DNA from: Actinomycetes bacterium
Lineage (GTDB): Bacteria; Bacillota; Sulfobacillia; Sulfobacillales; JAIMBI01
Direction: 5' to 3'
NCBI GenBank assembly: GCA_023565505.1
Contig: JAIMBI010000014.1
Location: 16,206 to 80,205, forward strand
Length of the DNA: 64,000 bases
The notes under the pieces were generated by a model. It was not told the DNA's origin, ran no database searches, and saw only the letters and a program-made list of their open reading frames with translations. This document shows, one piece after another, positions 16,346-24,589 of this stretch. Each line of letters starts with the position of its first letter. The first letter of the stretch is position 1. Made by a program: the position numbers and the translations under genes.

Positions 16346-18532
16346 CTACCGCACTTTGGCCACGTTGAGGTACTGGCTGATGTCCGACCAGTAGCCGGCG
16401 CTCTCGAAGCCGAGCCGCCAGGGCGCGATGCCCGCGAGGCCCTGCTGCACGGCGTACTGCATGCGGAGCCCCAGCGCCTGGCTGTCCTCCACCCAGTACA
16501 CCGTCTGCCCGATCTGCCACGTCTGGATGAGGTTGGCCAGTTCCTGCTGCGTGGCGGCGTCGTACACGCCTGTCACCGGCAGCCCCGCGTCCTTCTGGAA
16601 CAGCTCCAGCGCGGCCTGGGTGGCGGGGCCGAAGTACCCGTCGACCACCAGGTTGGGCGGCTCGGCACTCTGGTTGTCCTGCACCGCGTACCGGACGAGG
16701 ATGTAGTTCAGCAGGCTCTGCAGCGCCTGGACCTGGGTCGAGAACTGGGTCGGGGCGTACTGCAGCGGGCCCTGCGGCGCCTGGGCCAACGGCCCGGCGG
16801 TGAACACCTCCTCCTCCTGCCACGGGTCCCAGACCACGCCGCTCTTGGTCATGGTCGAGGCGGCGTAGTCGGTGATGTAGTCGGTCGTGGCCGGCGGGAC
16901 GTACCCCGACGGCGTGTAGGTCCAGCCGTGCCCGTACGGTCCCAGCCCCAGGATGATCTTCCCCGCCGGCACCCCCGCGGCGATGGCCTGCTGCACGTAG
17001 CGGTTCACCCAGGGCATCCCGGCGTTGGGTCCCTCGTACTTGGCGTAGCTGCCCTGGTTGGTGTGCTCCGAGTAGGTCATCAGGTTGATGTAGTCCGCCG
17101 CCTGCGCGAGACCCGCGAAGTCGTAGGCGCTGTCGGGATAGCCGCTCGGGTAGGTCGCGACCATGAGCTTCTTGCCCACTGCGTGGAGACTCTGCGCCAG
17201 CGCCGCGACGAACTGGTCGAAGGCCTGCCAGTCCGCCGTCGGCATCCCCTCGAAGTCGAGGGTCATGCCGTCGAACCCGTTCTGCACCGCAATCTGGGTG
17301 ATCTGCTGCACCAGGCTCTGGGCCAGTGCGGGCGTGGCCACGACGTCGACGCCGTGGGTGCCGGACGGACCGGGCCAGCCGACCGAGGGCCAGACCGCCA
17401 CCCCCTGGGCGTGGGCGTAGGTCTCCACCTGCTGCACGAGGCTCGGTGACGGTCCGTCGACGACCACCGCGGGGCCGGACGGGGCGGTCCCGCTGCCGGA
17501 CGGCGGCGCGCCCGCGTTGGTGCTCACGGAGGGCCAGTACCAGTCTGGCACGATGACCGAGAGTTCGTTCCAGTAGTGCTGGAGGTCCCACCAGGCGCCC
17601 GGCTGGGTGCCCGGATAGGTCGTGAAGAAGCCCCACCCCAGAGAGAGCACGGGCGTGTCGCCCACCAGGCCCACGCCGCCCACGACGGGCGCGGGCGCCG
17701 GCTTCGGCAGCCCGGGGACGCTCCCGAAGAAGTGGGCGTCGCCGAACGAGAAGATGCCCCCGTCGCGCCCAACGAGCCAGTAACCCTGCCCGTCGGCGGT
17801 CCGGATGAGCCCCACCACCGGGGCGTTCATCGGACGGCCGCCCATGGACCCGTAGAACCCTGCGTCGCCGAAGGTGAAGACGCCGCCGTCGCGGGCCACC
17901 AGCCAGTACCCGCGGCCGTCCGGCGTGGCCACGATGCCCACCACCGGGGCGTTCAGGGGATGGCCCGCCATCGAGCCGTAGTTCTGCGCGTCGCCGAAGG
18001 CCCAGACGGCCCCGTTGGCCGCCGCGAGCCAGTAGCCCCGGCCGTCGGGCGTCGCGGCCATGCCCACCACGGGGAAAGGCGGCGGATTGGCCCCCAGGGA
18101 CCCGTAGAACGTCGCGTCGCCGAAGGTGAAGATGCCCCCGTCGCGGGCCACCTCCCAGTACCCTTTGCCGTCGGGCGTCGCCGCCATCCCCACCACCGGC
18201 TGGTTCAGCGGATGGCCGCCCATGGAGCCGTAGAACCCCGCGTCCCCGAAGGTGAAGATGCCGCCGTCGCTCGCCACCTCCCAGTACCCCTGCTGGTCGG
18301 GCGTCACCGCCATCCCGACCACGGGCTGGTTCAGGGGTTTGCCGGCCATGGACCCGAAGCCCTTGGCGTTGCCGAACGGGTAGATGCTGCCGTCGGCCCC
18401 CACCAGCCAGTAGCCGGCGGACACCAGCACCTGGGCGTGGGCCGGCGCGAGCCCCGGGAACGCGGATCCGCCCGCGGCGGCCAGGAGCGCCGCCAGAAAG
18501 GCCGCGGCACGCCGCCGCCAGGCCCGGCGCAC
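16346..18532 (-). CDS. Secreted GH18 glycosidase with six GYW repeats and an inserted peptidoglycan-binding domain
   Basis: About 728 residues from the GTG at 18532, chosen because it gives a clean signal peptide (VRRAWRRRAAAFLAALLAAA ... AHA/Q); the frame stays open to an ATG at 18769. Residues 40-291 are six 42-residue repeats (GYWxVxxDGGIFTFGDAxFY pattern). A GH18 barrel follows with GFDGMTLDFEGM, matching the DGxxxDxE active site. Between WDPWQEEEVFTAG and VYWVEDSQALG the barrel is interrupted by a peptidoglycan-binding domain (LQSLLNYILVRY, VDGYFGPATQAALELFQ). GH18 proteins of this type remodel spore cortex or cell-wall glycans. The protein is probably wall-associated. Confidence 0.9.
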   Translation of the reverse strand: MRRAWRRRAAAFLAALLAAAGGSAFPGLAPAHAQVLVSAGYWLVGADGSIYPFGNAKGFGSMAGKPLNQPVVGMAVTPDQQGYWEVASDGGIFTFGDAGFYGSMGGHPLNQPVVGMAATPDGKGYWEVARDGGIFTFGDATFYGSLGANPPPFPVVGMAATPDGRGYWLAAANGAVWAFGDAQNYGSMAGHPLNAPVVGIVATPDGRGYWLVARDGGVFTFGDAGFYGSMGGRPMNAPVVGLIRTADGQGYWLVGRDGGIFSFGDAHFFGSVPGLPKPAPAPVVGGVGLVGDTPVLSLGWGFFTTYPGTQPGAWWDLQHYWNELSVIVPDWYWPSVSTNAGAPPSGSGTAPSGPAVVVDGPSPSLVQQVETYAHAQGVAVWPSVGWPGPSGTHGVDVVATPALAQSLVQQITQIAVQNGFDGMTLDFEGMPTADWQAFDQFVAALAQSLHAVGKKLMVATYPSGYPDSAYDFAGLAQAADYINLMTYSEHTNQGSYAKYEGPNAGMPWVNRYVQQAIAAGVPAGKIILGLGPYGHGWTYTPSGYVPPATTDYITDYAASTMTKSGVVWDPWQEEEVFTAGPLAQAPQGPLQYAPTQFSTQVQALQSLLNYILVRYAVQDNQSAEPPNLVVDGYFGPATQAALELFQKDAGLPVTGVYDAATQQELANLIQTWQIGQTVYWVEDSQALGLRMQYAVQQGLAGIAPWRLGFESAGYWSDISQYLNVAKVR
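17660..18415 (-). repeat. Six tandem 126-base repeats inside the GH18 gene
   Basis: Six in-frame units encode 42-residue repeats beginning GYW and containing an FGDA/FGNA turn and a GxPV(V)G segment. Units two and three, and four and five, are closest. Similar GYW...FGDA repeats occur in secreted proteins of high-GC Gram-positives and probably form propeller-like blades. The DNA repeats could recombine and change copy number. Confidence 0.85.
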
Positions 18533-18865
18533 CCGCCGCGGCGGCCCGGTCTCTACGCCGCAGGCGGTACCACGCGCGGACGGGACCGCCGCACGCGAAA
18601 GCTGCTCGGAGCCGGAGGGAAGACGGGCGGAGGTTCGGGAAGAGGGCTCGGGGACGTTCGGATCCCGGGGGGACAGCCGGGAAAAGTCTAACCATGCACG
18701 TTTTTCACGTCTCAAGGGGAATCCCGCTCCTCGTGGCCGAACCCGGGACAATGGAGTCGACCCGGACATGGATGTGGATGGATATTCGAGGGAAGTGCTT
18801 CTCGGCCTGGAGACGAACTCCTCTCTTGGCTACACTTTTTTCGACAGAAAGCGGGGTGGGGCGAC

Positions 18866-19972
18866 GTGACGGTCGGGTTCGACGCCCGGCTCCTGGCCCA
18901 CGACCGCCGCCCCACGGGGGTAGGCCTCTACGCGCGCCACCTGGTTGGGGCCCTGGTCCGCCTGGGCGTCGCGCTCACCCTGTACACCGACGCCCCGCCG
19001 CCGGAGGTCCCGGCGGGCGCCCGGTTGCGCCGGGTGCGCCCGTGGGCTCGCCTGCCCTGGCAGCAGACGGCGCTCGTCGCCGCCCTCGGGCGCGACCGGC
19101 CGACCGTCTACCACTCGCCGAGCTTCACCCTGCCGGCCTGGGCGCCCGTGCCGCTGGTGGTGACGGTTCACGACCTGAGCTTCGAGCGCTACCCGGCCTA
19201 CGTGGAGCCGGCCACGCGGGACTACCTCCGGCGCATGGTGCCCCGTGCGCTGCGGGCGGCGGCGCGGGTCATCACGCCGAGCGCGCGGGTGGCCGAGGAG
19301 ATCGCGGCGCACTACGGCCTGTCGCCCCGGGACCGGGCCAAACTCCGGCCCGTGCCGCTGGGCGTCGATACGGAGCGATGGCGGCCCGGATCGCCCGAAG
19401 CCGTCGCCGCCGCGCGGGCGGCGGCCGGGCTGGACCGCCCCTACCTCCTCTTCGTGGGCACCCGCGAGCCGCGGAAGAACCTGGGCCGGCTGCTCGAGGC
19501 GTACCGCCGCCTGCGGGCCGGCCGCGGCGCCGAGGCGCCCGACCTGGTCCTGGTCGGCTCCCCCGCCCCGGGCGCAGAGGCCCTGGAGGCGGCGCTTGCG
19601 GCCGCGCCAGGCGTCCGGCGGCTCCCCTACACGGCCGCCGACACCCTGGTGCGCCTGGTCGAAGGCGCCGTGGGCCTGGTCTACGTCTCCGAGTACGAGG
19701 GATTCGGCCTGCCGGTGCTGGAGGCGCTGGCCGTGGGCACGCCGGTCCTGACAGCGCGGGAGAGCCCCATGGCGGACCTCGCGGGCGCGTTCGCCCACCT
19801 CGCGGATCCCCTGGACGTGGCCGACATCGCGCGGGGCCTGGAGGCCCTGGTCGACGGGCGGGCAGCGTGGGCGGAGCGGGCGGCGGCGGCCCGGGCGTGG
19901 GCCGCCGCCTGGACCTGGGAGCGGACGGCCCGGGCCACGCTGGCGGTCTACGAGGAGCTCGACCGGCCGTGA
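18866..19972 (+). CDS. GT4-type glycosyltransferase
   Basis: A 368-residue GT-B enzyme, first gene of the main plus-strand polysaccharide operon. Start is GTG after a G-rich site (GGGGTGGGGCGAC). TVGFDARLLAHDRRPTGVG resembles mannosyltransferases that sense the acceptor through an N-terminal GVGxY loop. YLLFVGTREPRKNLGRLLEA and VYVSEYEGFGLPVLEALAVG form the donor site, with the E-x7-E motif at EGFGLPVLE. It overlaps the next GT4 gene by four bases (GTGA). It probably extends a lipid-linked glycan in the cytoplasm; the sugar is unknown. Confidence 0.92.
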   Translation: MTVGFDARLLAHDRRPTGVGLYARHLVGALVRLGVALTLYTDAPPPEVPAGARLRRVRPWARLPWQQTALVAALGRDRPTVYHSPSFTLPAWAPVPLVVTVHDLSFERYPAYVEPATRDYLRRMVPRALRAAARVITPSARVAEEIAAHYGLSPRDRAKLRPVPLGVDTERWRPGSPEAVAAARAAAGLDRPYLLFVGTREPRKNLGRLLEAYRRLRAGRGAEAPDLVLVGSPAPGAEALEAALAAAPGVRRLPYTAADTLVRLVEGAVGLVYVSEYEGFGLPVLEALAVGTPVLTARESPMADLAGAFAHLADPLDVADIARGLEALVDGRAAWAERAAAARAWAAAWTWERTARATLAVYEELDRP

Positions 19973-21093
19973 TCACCGTCGGGGTCGACGCCCGCTACGG
20001 CTTCCGGGCCCAGCGCCGGGGCATCGGCGTCTACGTCCACCACCTGCTCGAGGCGGTCGCCGCGCTGAACCCCCCCGACGTGCGGGTGGTCGCCTATGTG
20101 GACGCGGCCGCCGACCCGGTGCTGGTGGCCCGGGCGGAGGCGTCCGGGCTCGAGGTGGTACGGCTCGGCGCCCGCCCCTTCGCGGCGTGGGAGCAGGTGG
20201 CGTGGCCGTTGGCCGCCCGGTACCGGGGGGTCGACCTGCTCCACGCGACGGCCAACGTGGGCCCCCTCCTCCCGCCGGCACCGCTCGTGCTCACGCTCCA
20301 CGACGTCATCGAATGGCACCGGGGGCGGGACTTCCCCGGGCGGCTCTCTCTGCGCCACCGGCTGAGCCGCCTCTACCGCATGAACGCCATCCGCGCCAAC
20401 GTCCGCCGGGCCGCGGCGGTCCTCACCGTCTCGCGCCACGCCGCGGCCGACATCACCGCCACCCTGGGCCTGCCCCCCGGTCGGGTCCAGGTGGTCCCGC
20501 CGGGCTTCGCGCTGCGCCCGGTCACGCCCGACCCGGCCGTCCTGGCGGAGGAGGGCCTCGTCCCGGGCGGATACGCCTTCGCCTTCGGGGCCCTCGACCC
20601 CCGGAAGAACGTGGACCTCCTGCTGCGCGTGTGGGCGGAGGACCCGCCTCCGATCCCCCTGGTGCTGGTCGGGTTCGAGCCGGAAGCCCTCCCGGCCGTG
20701 CGGCGACGGGTCGCCGACCGGCCCGCGGTGCGGGTCCGCGGCTTCGAGTCCGACGCACGGGTCCGGGCGCTCCTGGAACACGCGGCCGTCTTCCTCTACC
20801 CTTCGTACTACGAAGGATTCGGGCTTCCGGTGCTCGAAGCCATGGCGGCCGGCGTCCCGGTGATCCTCACCCGCGGCACCTCGGCGGAGGAGGTGGCGCA
20901 GGGCGCGGCCGTGGCCCTGCCCCCCGACGACGTCGCCGCCTGGCGCGCGGCGGTGCGGCGGCTGGTGGCCGACAGCGCGCACGGAGCGGCGCTGCGCGCC
21001 CGGGGGCGGGCTGTCGCCGCGTCGTATAATTGGTCGAAGACGGCCGCGGCGATCTTGTCCGTCTGGCGGGCGGCGGCCCGCCGCCGCGGGTAG
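19969..21093 (+). CDS. GT4-type glycosyltransferase
   Basis: A 374-residue GT-B enzyme very similar in plan to its upstream neighbour, suggesting an old tandem duplication. VITVGVDARYGFRAQRRGIG opens the acceptor half. FGALDPRKNVDLLLRVW provides the arginine/lysine donor contacts, and YPSYYEGFGLPVLEAMAAGV carries the E-x7-E motif. The GTG start overlaps the previous stop as GTGA, indicating coupled translation. A perfect TATAAT hexamer at 21025-21030 falls in its coding sequence without a matching -35 box. Confidence 0.92.
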   Translation: MITVGVDARYGFRAQRRGIGVYVHHLLEAVAALNPPDVRVVAYVDAAADPVLVARAEASGLEVVRLGARPFAAWEQVAWPLAARYRGVDLLHATANVGPLLPPAPLVLTLHDVIEWHRGRDFPGRLSLRHRLSRLYRMNAIRANVRRAAAVLTVSRHAAADITATLGLPPGRVQVVPPGFALRPVTPDPAVLAEEGLVPGGYAFAFGALDPRKNVDLLLRVWAEDPPPIPLVLVGFEPEALPAVRRRVADRPAVRVRGFESDARVRALLEHAAVFLYPSYYEGFGLPVLEAMAAGVPVILTRGTSAEEVAQGAAVALPPDDVAAWRAAVRRLVADSAHGAALRARGRAVAASYNWSKTAAAILSVWRAAARRRG

Positions 21094-21121
21094 CCTGGCC
21101 GAGAGAGGTGGCGTCACGTCC

Positions 21122-22195
21122 GTGAGCCGTAGCGAGGACTCGACCCTGCCGCCGGCACCGGCGGCATCCGGCCCGACGCCCGAGGCCGCCCTCACGGATC
21201 CCCGGGCGCCGGAGTGGCTCCTGCCCCACCCGACCATCGACACCGCGGCTATCGAGCAGGAGATACACCAGAGCCTCCGCGAGCGCCGGGCCGCCGGCGC
21301 GCTCACGGAGCAGCTGGTGGACCTGCTCTACCGGGAGCGGCTCGACTACGGCCGGCCCGACGCGGCCGACCTCGGCGTCCGCGGGTACATAGACCAACTC
21401 CTGGCCATGCCCCCGCTCCGCGCCGACTTCCGCCCGGTCTCGGTCCGCCGCGGCGTCGGCCGCCTCATCCAGGCCGTCAAGCGGCTGGCCGTCTGGGCGG
21501 TGCGGGGACTGGTGCAGGACGTGGCCGAGCAGCAGAACGCGGTCAACCGGACGGTCGCCGTGGTGCTCGACCGCCTGGCCGCCGCCGTCGACCAGAAGGT
21601 AGACCGGCGCGCCGACGAGACCGTCCTCGGCGTCGACCGGCTCGCCTTCTACCGGGCCCTCCGCTATCCCGAGCCGTTTCCGGTGGACCTCGTGGCGCGC
21701 CTGGTGCCGGAAGGCGCCCGCGTCTGGGACCTCGGCGCGGGCGACGGCACCGTGCTCGCCGCCCTGAGCCACGCCCGCGGCCTGGGGGTGGAGTGGTCCC
21801 CCTCGCTGGTGCGGGCGGCGGAACAGGCAGGCCAGACGGTCCTGCACGCCGACCTGGTGGACTTCCTGGCGGAGCGTGCGGGCGAGACGGCGGACGTCAT
21901 CCTGCTCGCCCGAGTGGTCGACCACCTCTGGCCGCGGACCCTGGTCGAGGTGCTCCAGCTCGCCCGCGAGCGGCTCGCGCCAGGCACGGGCCGGCTCCTG
22001 GTGGCCTCCGGCCCGCGCGCCTACGTGGAGCGGGACCTCTTTGCGGTGCGGTTCTATCCCTGCGCCGCCCTGGTGGCGCTCCTCGAGGCGGAGGGCTTCG
22101 CGGTGCAGCTCTGGACCCCCGCCGGCGTCCGGCCGGCGGCCGGGGCCGAACCCGACGGCTGGTACGTGCTGGAGGCCACGCCCGCCGATGGCTGA
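21122..22195 (+). CDS. SAM-dependent methyltransferase in polysaccharide operon
   Basis: A 357-residue protein. The first half is helical and charged (ERRAAGALTEQLVDLLYRER, LFQAVKRL-like regions) and resembles the N-terminal extension found in polysaccharide-locus proteins. The second half is a class I methyltransferase: ARVWDLGAGDGTVLAALSHA is SAM motif I, GVEWSPSLVRAAE motif II, and ADVILLARVVDHLWP motif IV. It probably methylates a sugar or a glycan end. Start GTG follows AGAGAGG with long spacing, so the exact start is uncertain. It overlaps the next gene by eight bases. Confidence 0.8.
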   Translation: MSRSEDSTLPPAPAASGPTPEAALTDPRAPEWLLPHPTIDTAAIEQEIHQSLRERRAAGALTEQLVDLLYRERLDYGRPDAADLGVRGYIDQLLAMPPLRADFRPVSVRRGVGRLIQAVKRLAVWAVRGLVQDVAEQQNAVNRTVAVVLDRLAAAVDQKVDRRADETVLGVDRLAFYRALRYPEPFPVDLVARLVPEGARVWDLGAGDGTVLAALSHARGLGVEWSPSLVRAAEQAGQTVLHADLVDFLAERAGETADVILLARVVDHLWPRTLVEVLQLARERLAPGTGRLLVASGPRAYVERDLFAVRFYPCAALVALLEAEGFAVQLWTPAGVRPAAGAEPDGWYVLEATPADG

Positions 22196-23363
22196 GCGGT
22201 GGCGCATCGGGCTGGTGGTGCCCCGCTTCGGGGCGGACGTCTACGGCGGGGCCGAGACCCACGCCCGCACCCTGGCGCACGCGCTGGCCGAGCTGGGCCA
22301 CACGGTCGACGTGCTCACCACGACGGCCCGGTCCGCGCTCAGCTGGCTGCCCCGGACGGCGCCCGGCACGGCGGTGGAGGACGGCCTGGTGGTCCGCCGC
22401 TTCGACCCCGAGCCGCGCGACTGGACCACCTACGGCCGCCTGCTCGACCGGCTGGAGCGGGAGGGGGCGCTCGGGCCCGAGGACGCCCGGGCCCTGGTGC
22501 GGGCCATGGGCCGAAGCCCCGCCCTCGTCGACTATCTCGCGGCCGAGGCCGACCGCCGCGACTGGTGGCTCTTCATCCCCTACCTCTTCGCCACGACCCT
22601 GGAAGGCATCCACGCCGTGCCCCGCGCAGTCCTCGTCCCCTGCCTGCACGACGAGCCGCTGGCCGCCCTGGCGCCGGTGGCCGAGGCGTTCGCCGCGGCC
22701 GCGGCCGTATGGTACAACACCCCCGAGGAGGCCGAGCTGGGCCTCCGGCGGTTCGGGCGCCCCGGACCCGTGGTGGGCATCTGGACGGAGCCGGCCGAGC
22801 CGGACCGCCGGATCCTCGAGGACCTCCGCGCCCGGGGGCTTCCGCCCCGCTACCTCCTCTACGTGGGCCGGCTCGAGCACGGCAAGGGGGTCGGGGAGTT
22901 GTTCGCCTGGCACCGGGTGCTCGTCGAGGCGGCGGACGACGCCCCGGCCCTGGTGGCCGTGGGGGAGGGCCCGGTCGAGCCGGACCCCGACGCGGCGGTG
23001 GTCTTCCGGCGGGCCCCGCCGGCGGTCAAGCACGCCCTCTACGCCGGGGCCCTGGCGCTGGTGCTGCCCTCGGTCCGGGAGAGCCTCTCCCTGGTCCTCC
23101 TGGAAGCCTGGCAGCACGGCCTGCCCGTCCTGGTGCGGGCGGGGTCCCCGGTCACGACGGGCCACGTGCGCCGCTCGGGCGGCGGACTCGTGGTCGACGG
23201 GCCGGCCGCCTTCGCCGCCGCCGTCCTGGCCTTGGTGCGGCGCCCCCGGCTCCGCGCCGCGCTGGGGGCGGCCGGCCGGCGCTACGTGGCGGCGCGCTGG
23301 AGTCCGGCGGCGGTCAAGGCGCGCCTTCGGGCGGCGCTCGCCGATCTCGCCGCCCTGTCCTAG
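22188..23363 (+). CDS. GT4-type glycosyltransferase
   Basis: A 391-residue GT-B enzyme. The ATG lies inside the end of the methyltransferase gene. RIGLVVPRFGADVYGGAETH is the GGAE-type N-terminal motif of many GT4 proteins acting on lipid-linked acceptors. YLLYVGRLEHGKGVGELFAW and LVLPSVRESLSLVLLEAWQ make up the donor half, the latter containing an E-x7-E-like pattern (ESLSLVLLE). FATTLEGIHAVPRAVLVPC and HDEP suggest a variant acceptor site. Donor sugar unknown. Confidence 0.9.
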   Translation: MAERWRIGLVVPRFGADVYGGAETHARTLAHALAELGHTVDVLTTTARSALSWLPRTAPGTAVEDGLVVRRFDPEPRDWTTYGRLLDRLEREGALGPEDARALVRAMGRSPALVDYLAAEADRRDWWLFIPYLFATTLEGIHAVPRAVLVPCLHDEPLAALAPVAEAFAAAAAVWYNTPEEAELGLRRFGRPGPVVGIWTEPAEPDRRILEDLRARGLPPRYLLYVGRLEHGKGVGELFAWHRVLVEAADDAPALVAVGEGPVEPDPDAAVVFRRAPPAVKHALYAGALALVLPSVRESLSLVLLEAWQHGLPVLVRAGSPVTTGHVRRSGGGLVVDGPAAFAAAVLALVRRPRLRAALGAAGRRYVAARWSPAAVKARLRAALADLAALS

Positions 23364-23377
23364 AGGAGGAGTCCGCG

Positions 23378-24481
23378 ATGCGGGTGGATCAGGTGCTTCC
23401 GGGCTTCAACCGCGGGGACGCGATGTCCAACGCGGCCCGGTTCCTCAGGCGGCAGCTCGCCGCGCGGGGGTTCGCCACGGCCATCTACGCCGAGCACATC
23501 CAACCCCGGGCGCGCGACGAGGCCATCGACGTGGAGCACTTCTTCGCCGCCCCGCCGCCGGACCTCACCATCTACCACTACGGCATCGGCACGCCGGTGA
23601 CGGCCCGGCTCCGCCGCCGGCCGGAACCGAAGCTCATGATCTACCACAACGTGACCCCGGCGCACTACTTCGTCGGCGTCAACGAGGAACTGGCCCGCCT
23701 CTGCCGGCTGGGCCGGACGGACCTGGTCGCCGACCGCCGCCGGTACGACGCGGTCTTCGCCGTCTCGGAGTACAACCGGCGCGAGCTCCTGCGCCTCGGC
23801 TACGAGCAGGTGGATCTCTGGCCGCTGCCCATCGACTGGAGCGACTACGACCGGGAGCCGGACGCGGCCGTGCTCCGGACGCTCGAGCGGCTCGGCGGCC
23901 CGCACCTCCTGTTCGTCGGCCGCATCTCGGTCAACAAGCGGCAGGACGACGTCATCCGCGCCTACGCCGCCTTCCGGCGCCTCTTCGCGCCCACCGCCCA
24001 CCTCTGGCTGGTCGGGACGGCGGTCGGCCAGGAGTCCTACCTCGAGGCGCTCCGGCGCCTGGCCCAAGCGCTCGGAGTCGCCGACGGGACGCACTTCATC
24101 GGCCACGCCTCCTTCCCGGAACTGTTGGGCTACTACCACGGGGCCCATCTCTTCCTCTCCATGAGCGAGCACGAGGGCCTCGGCATCCCGCTGCTCGAGG
24201 CGATGTACTTCGGCGTCCCGGTCGTGGCCCACGCCGCCGCCGCCGTCCCCGAGACGGTGGCGGACGCGGGTCTCCTCTTCACCGAGAAGCGCTTCGACGC
24301 CGTCGCCGCCCTCCTCGACCGGGTGCTCTCGGACCGGGCGCTCCGCGACCAGCTGGTGGCCGCGGGGCGGCGGCGGGTCCTCGACTTCGCCCCCGAGCGG
24401 TGCATGGCCCGCTTCGACGCGCTGCTCGCCGAGCGCTTCCCGCGCCTCTTCGACGGCGCCACGGCCGCGCCGGCGCGGTAA
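23378..24481 (+). CDS. GT4-type glycosyltransferase
   Basis: A 367-residue GT-B enzyme led by GAGGAGGAGTCCGCG-ATG. The N-terminus MRVDQVLPGFNRGDAMSNAA and DLTIYHYGIGTP with MIYHNVTPAHYF recall GT4 enzymes of O-antigen loci. The donor half has LLFVGRISVNKRQDDVIRAY and LFLSMSEHEGLGIPLLEAMY, the E-x7-E motif being EGLGIPLLE. It is the fourth GT4 gene in this run and the last before a 108-base gap that contains a promoter-like element. Confidence 0.92.
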   Translation: MRVDQVLPGFNRGDAMSNAARFLRRQLAARGFATAIYAEHIQPRARDEAIDVEHFFAAPPPDLTIYHYGIGTPVTARLRRRPEPKLMIYHNVTPAHYFVGVNEELARLCRLGRTDLVADRRRYDAVFAVSEYNRRELLRLGYEQVDLWPLPIDWSDYDREPDAAVLRTLERLGGPHLLFVGRISVNKRQDDVIRAYAAFRRLFAPTAHLWLVGTAVGQESYLEALRRLAQALGVADGTHFIGHASFPELLGYYHGAHLFLSMSEHEGLGIPLLEAMYFGVPVVAHAAAAVPETVADAGLLFTEKRFDAVAALLDRVLSDRALRDQLVAAGRRRVLDFAPERCMARFDALLAERFPRLFDGATAAPAR

Positions 24482-24512
24482 AACCTGTCCGGTGCCGGCC
24501 CCGACGGCGGCG

Positions 24513-24521
24513 TGATAGAAT
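24513..24521 (+). promoter_or_regulatory. Candidate extended -10 promoter before the membrane protein/exporter genes
   Basis: TGATAGAAT matches the extended -10 form TGnTATAAT with one mismatch and lies 69 bases before the start of the DUF2079-like gene. No good -35 box is visible upstream (TGCCGG at the right distance), which extended -10 promoters tolerate. It could give the exporter genes transcription independent of the upstream glycosyltransferases. Confidence 0.4.
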
Positions 24522-24589
24522 GTGACGGCGTCCGACGGCGGCGACGCCGCGGACCTGCGGGCGGACAGGGCGACGAGGAGGCTTCGGCG

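Noticed and set aside
17660..18415. Regular repeats that might suggest a CRISPR array
   Set aside because: The 126-base units are contiguous, coding and in frame; there are no unique spacers.
21025..21030. Perfect TATAAT hexamer
   Set aside because: Lies inside the coding sequence of a glycosyltransferase (encoding part of SYNW) with no -35 box at a suitable distance.
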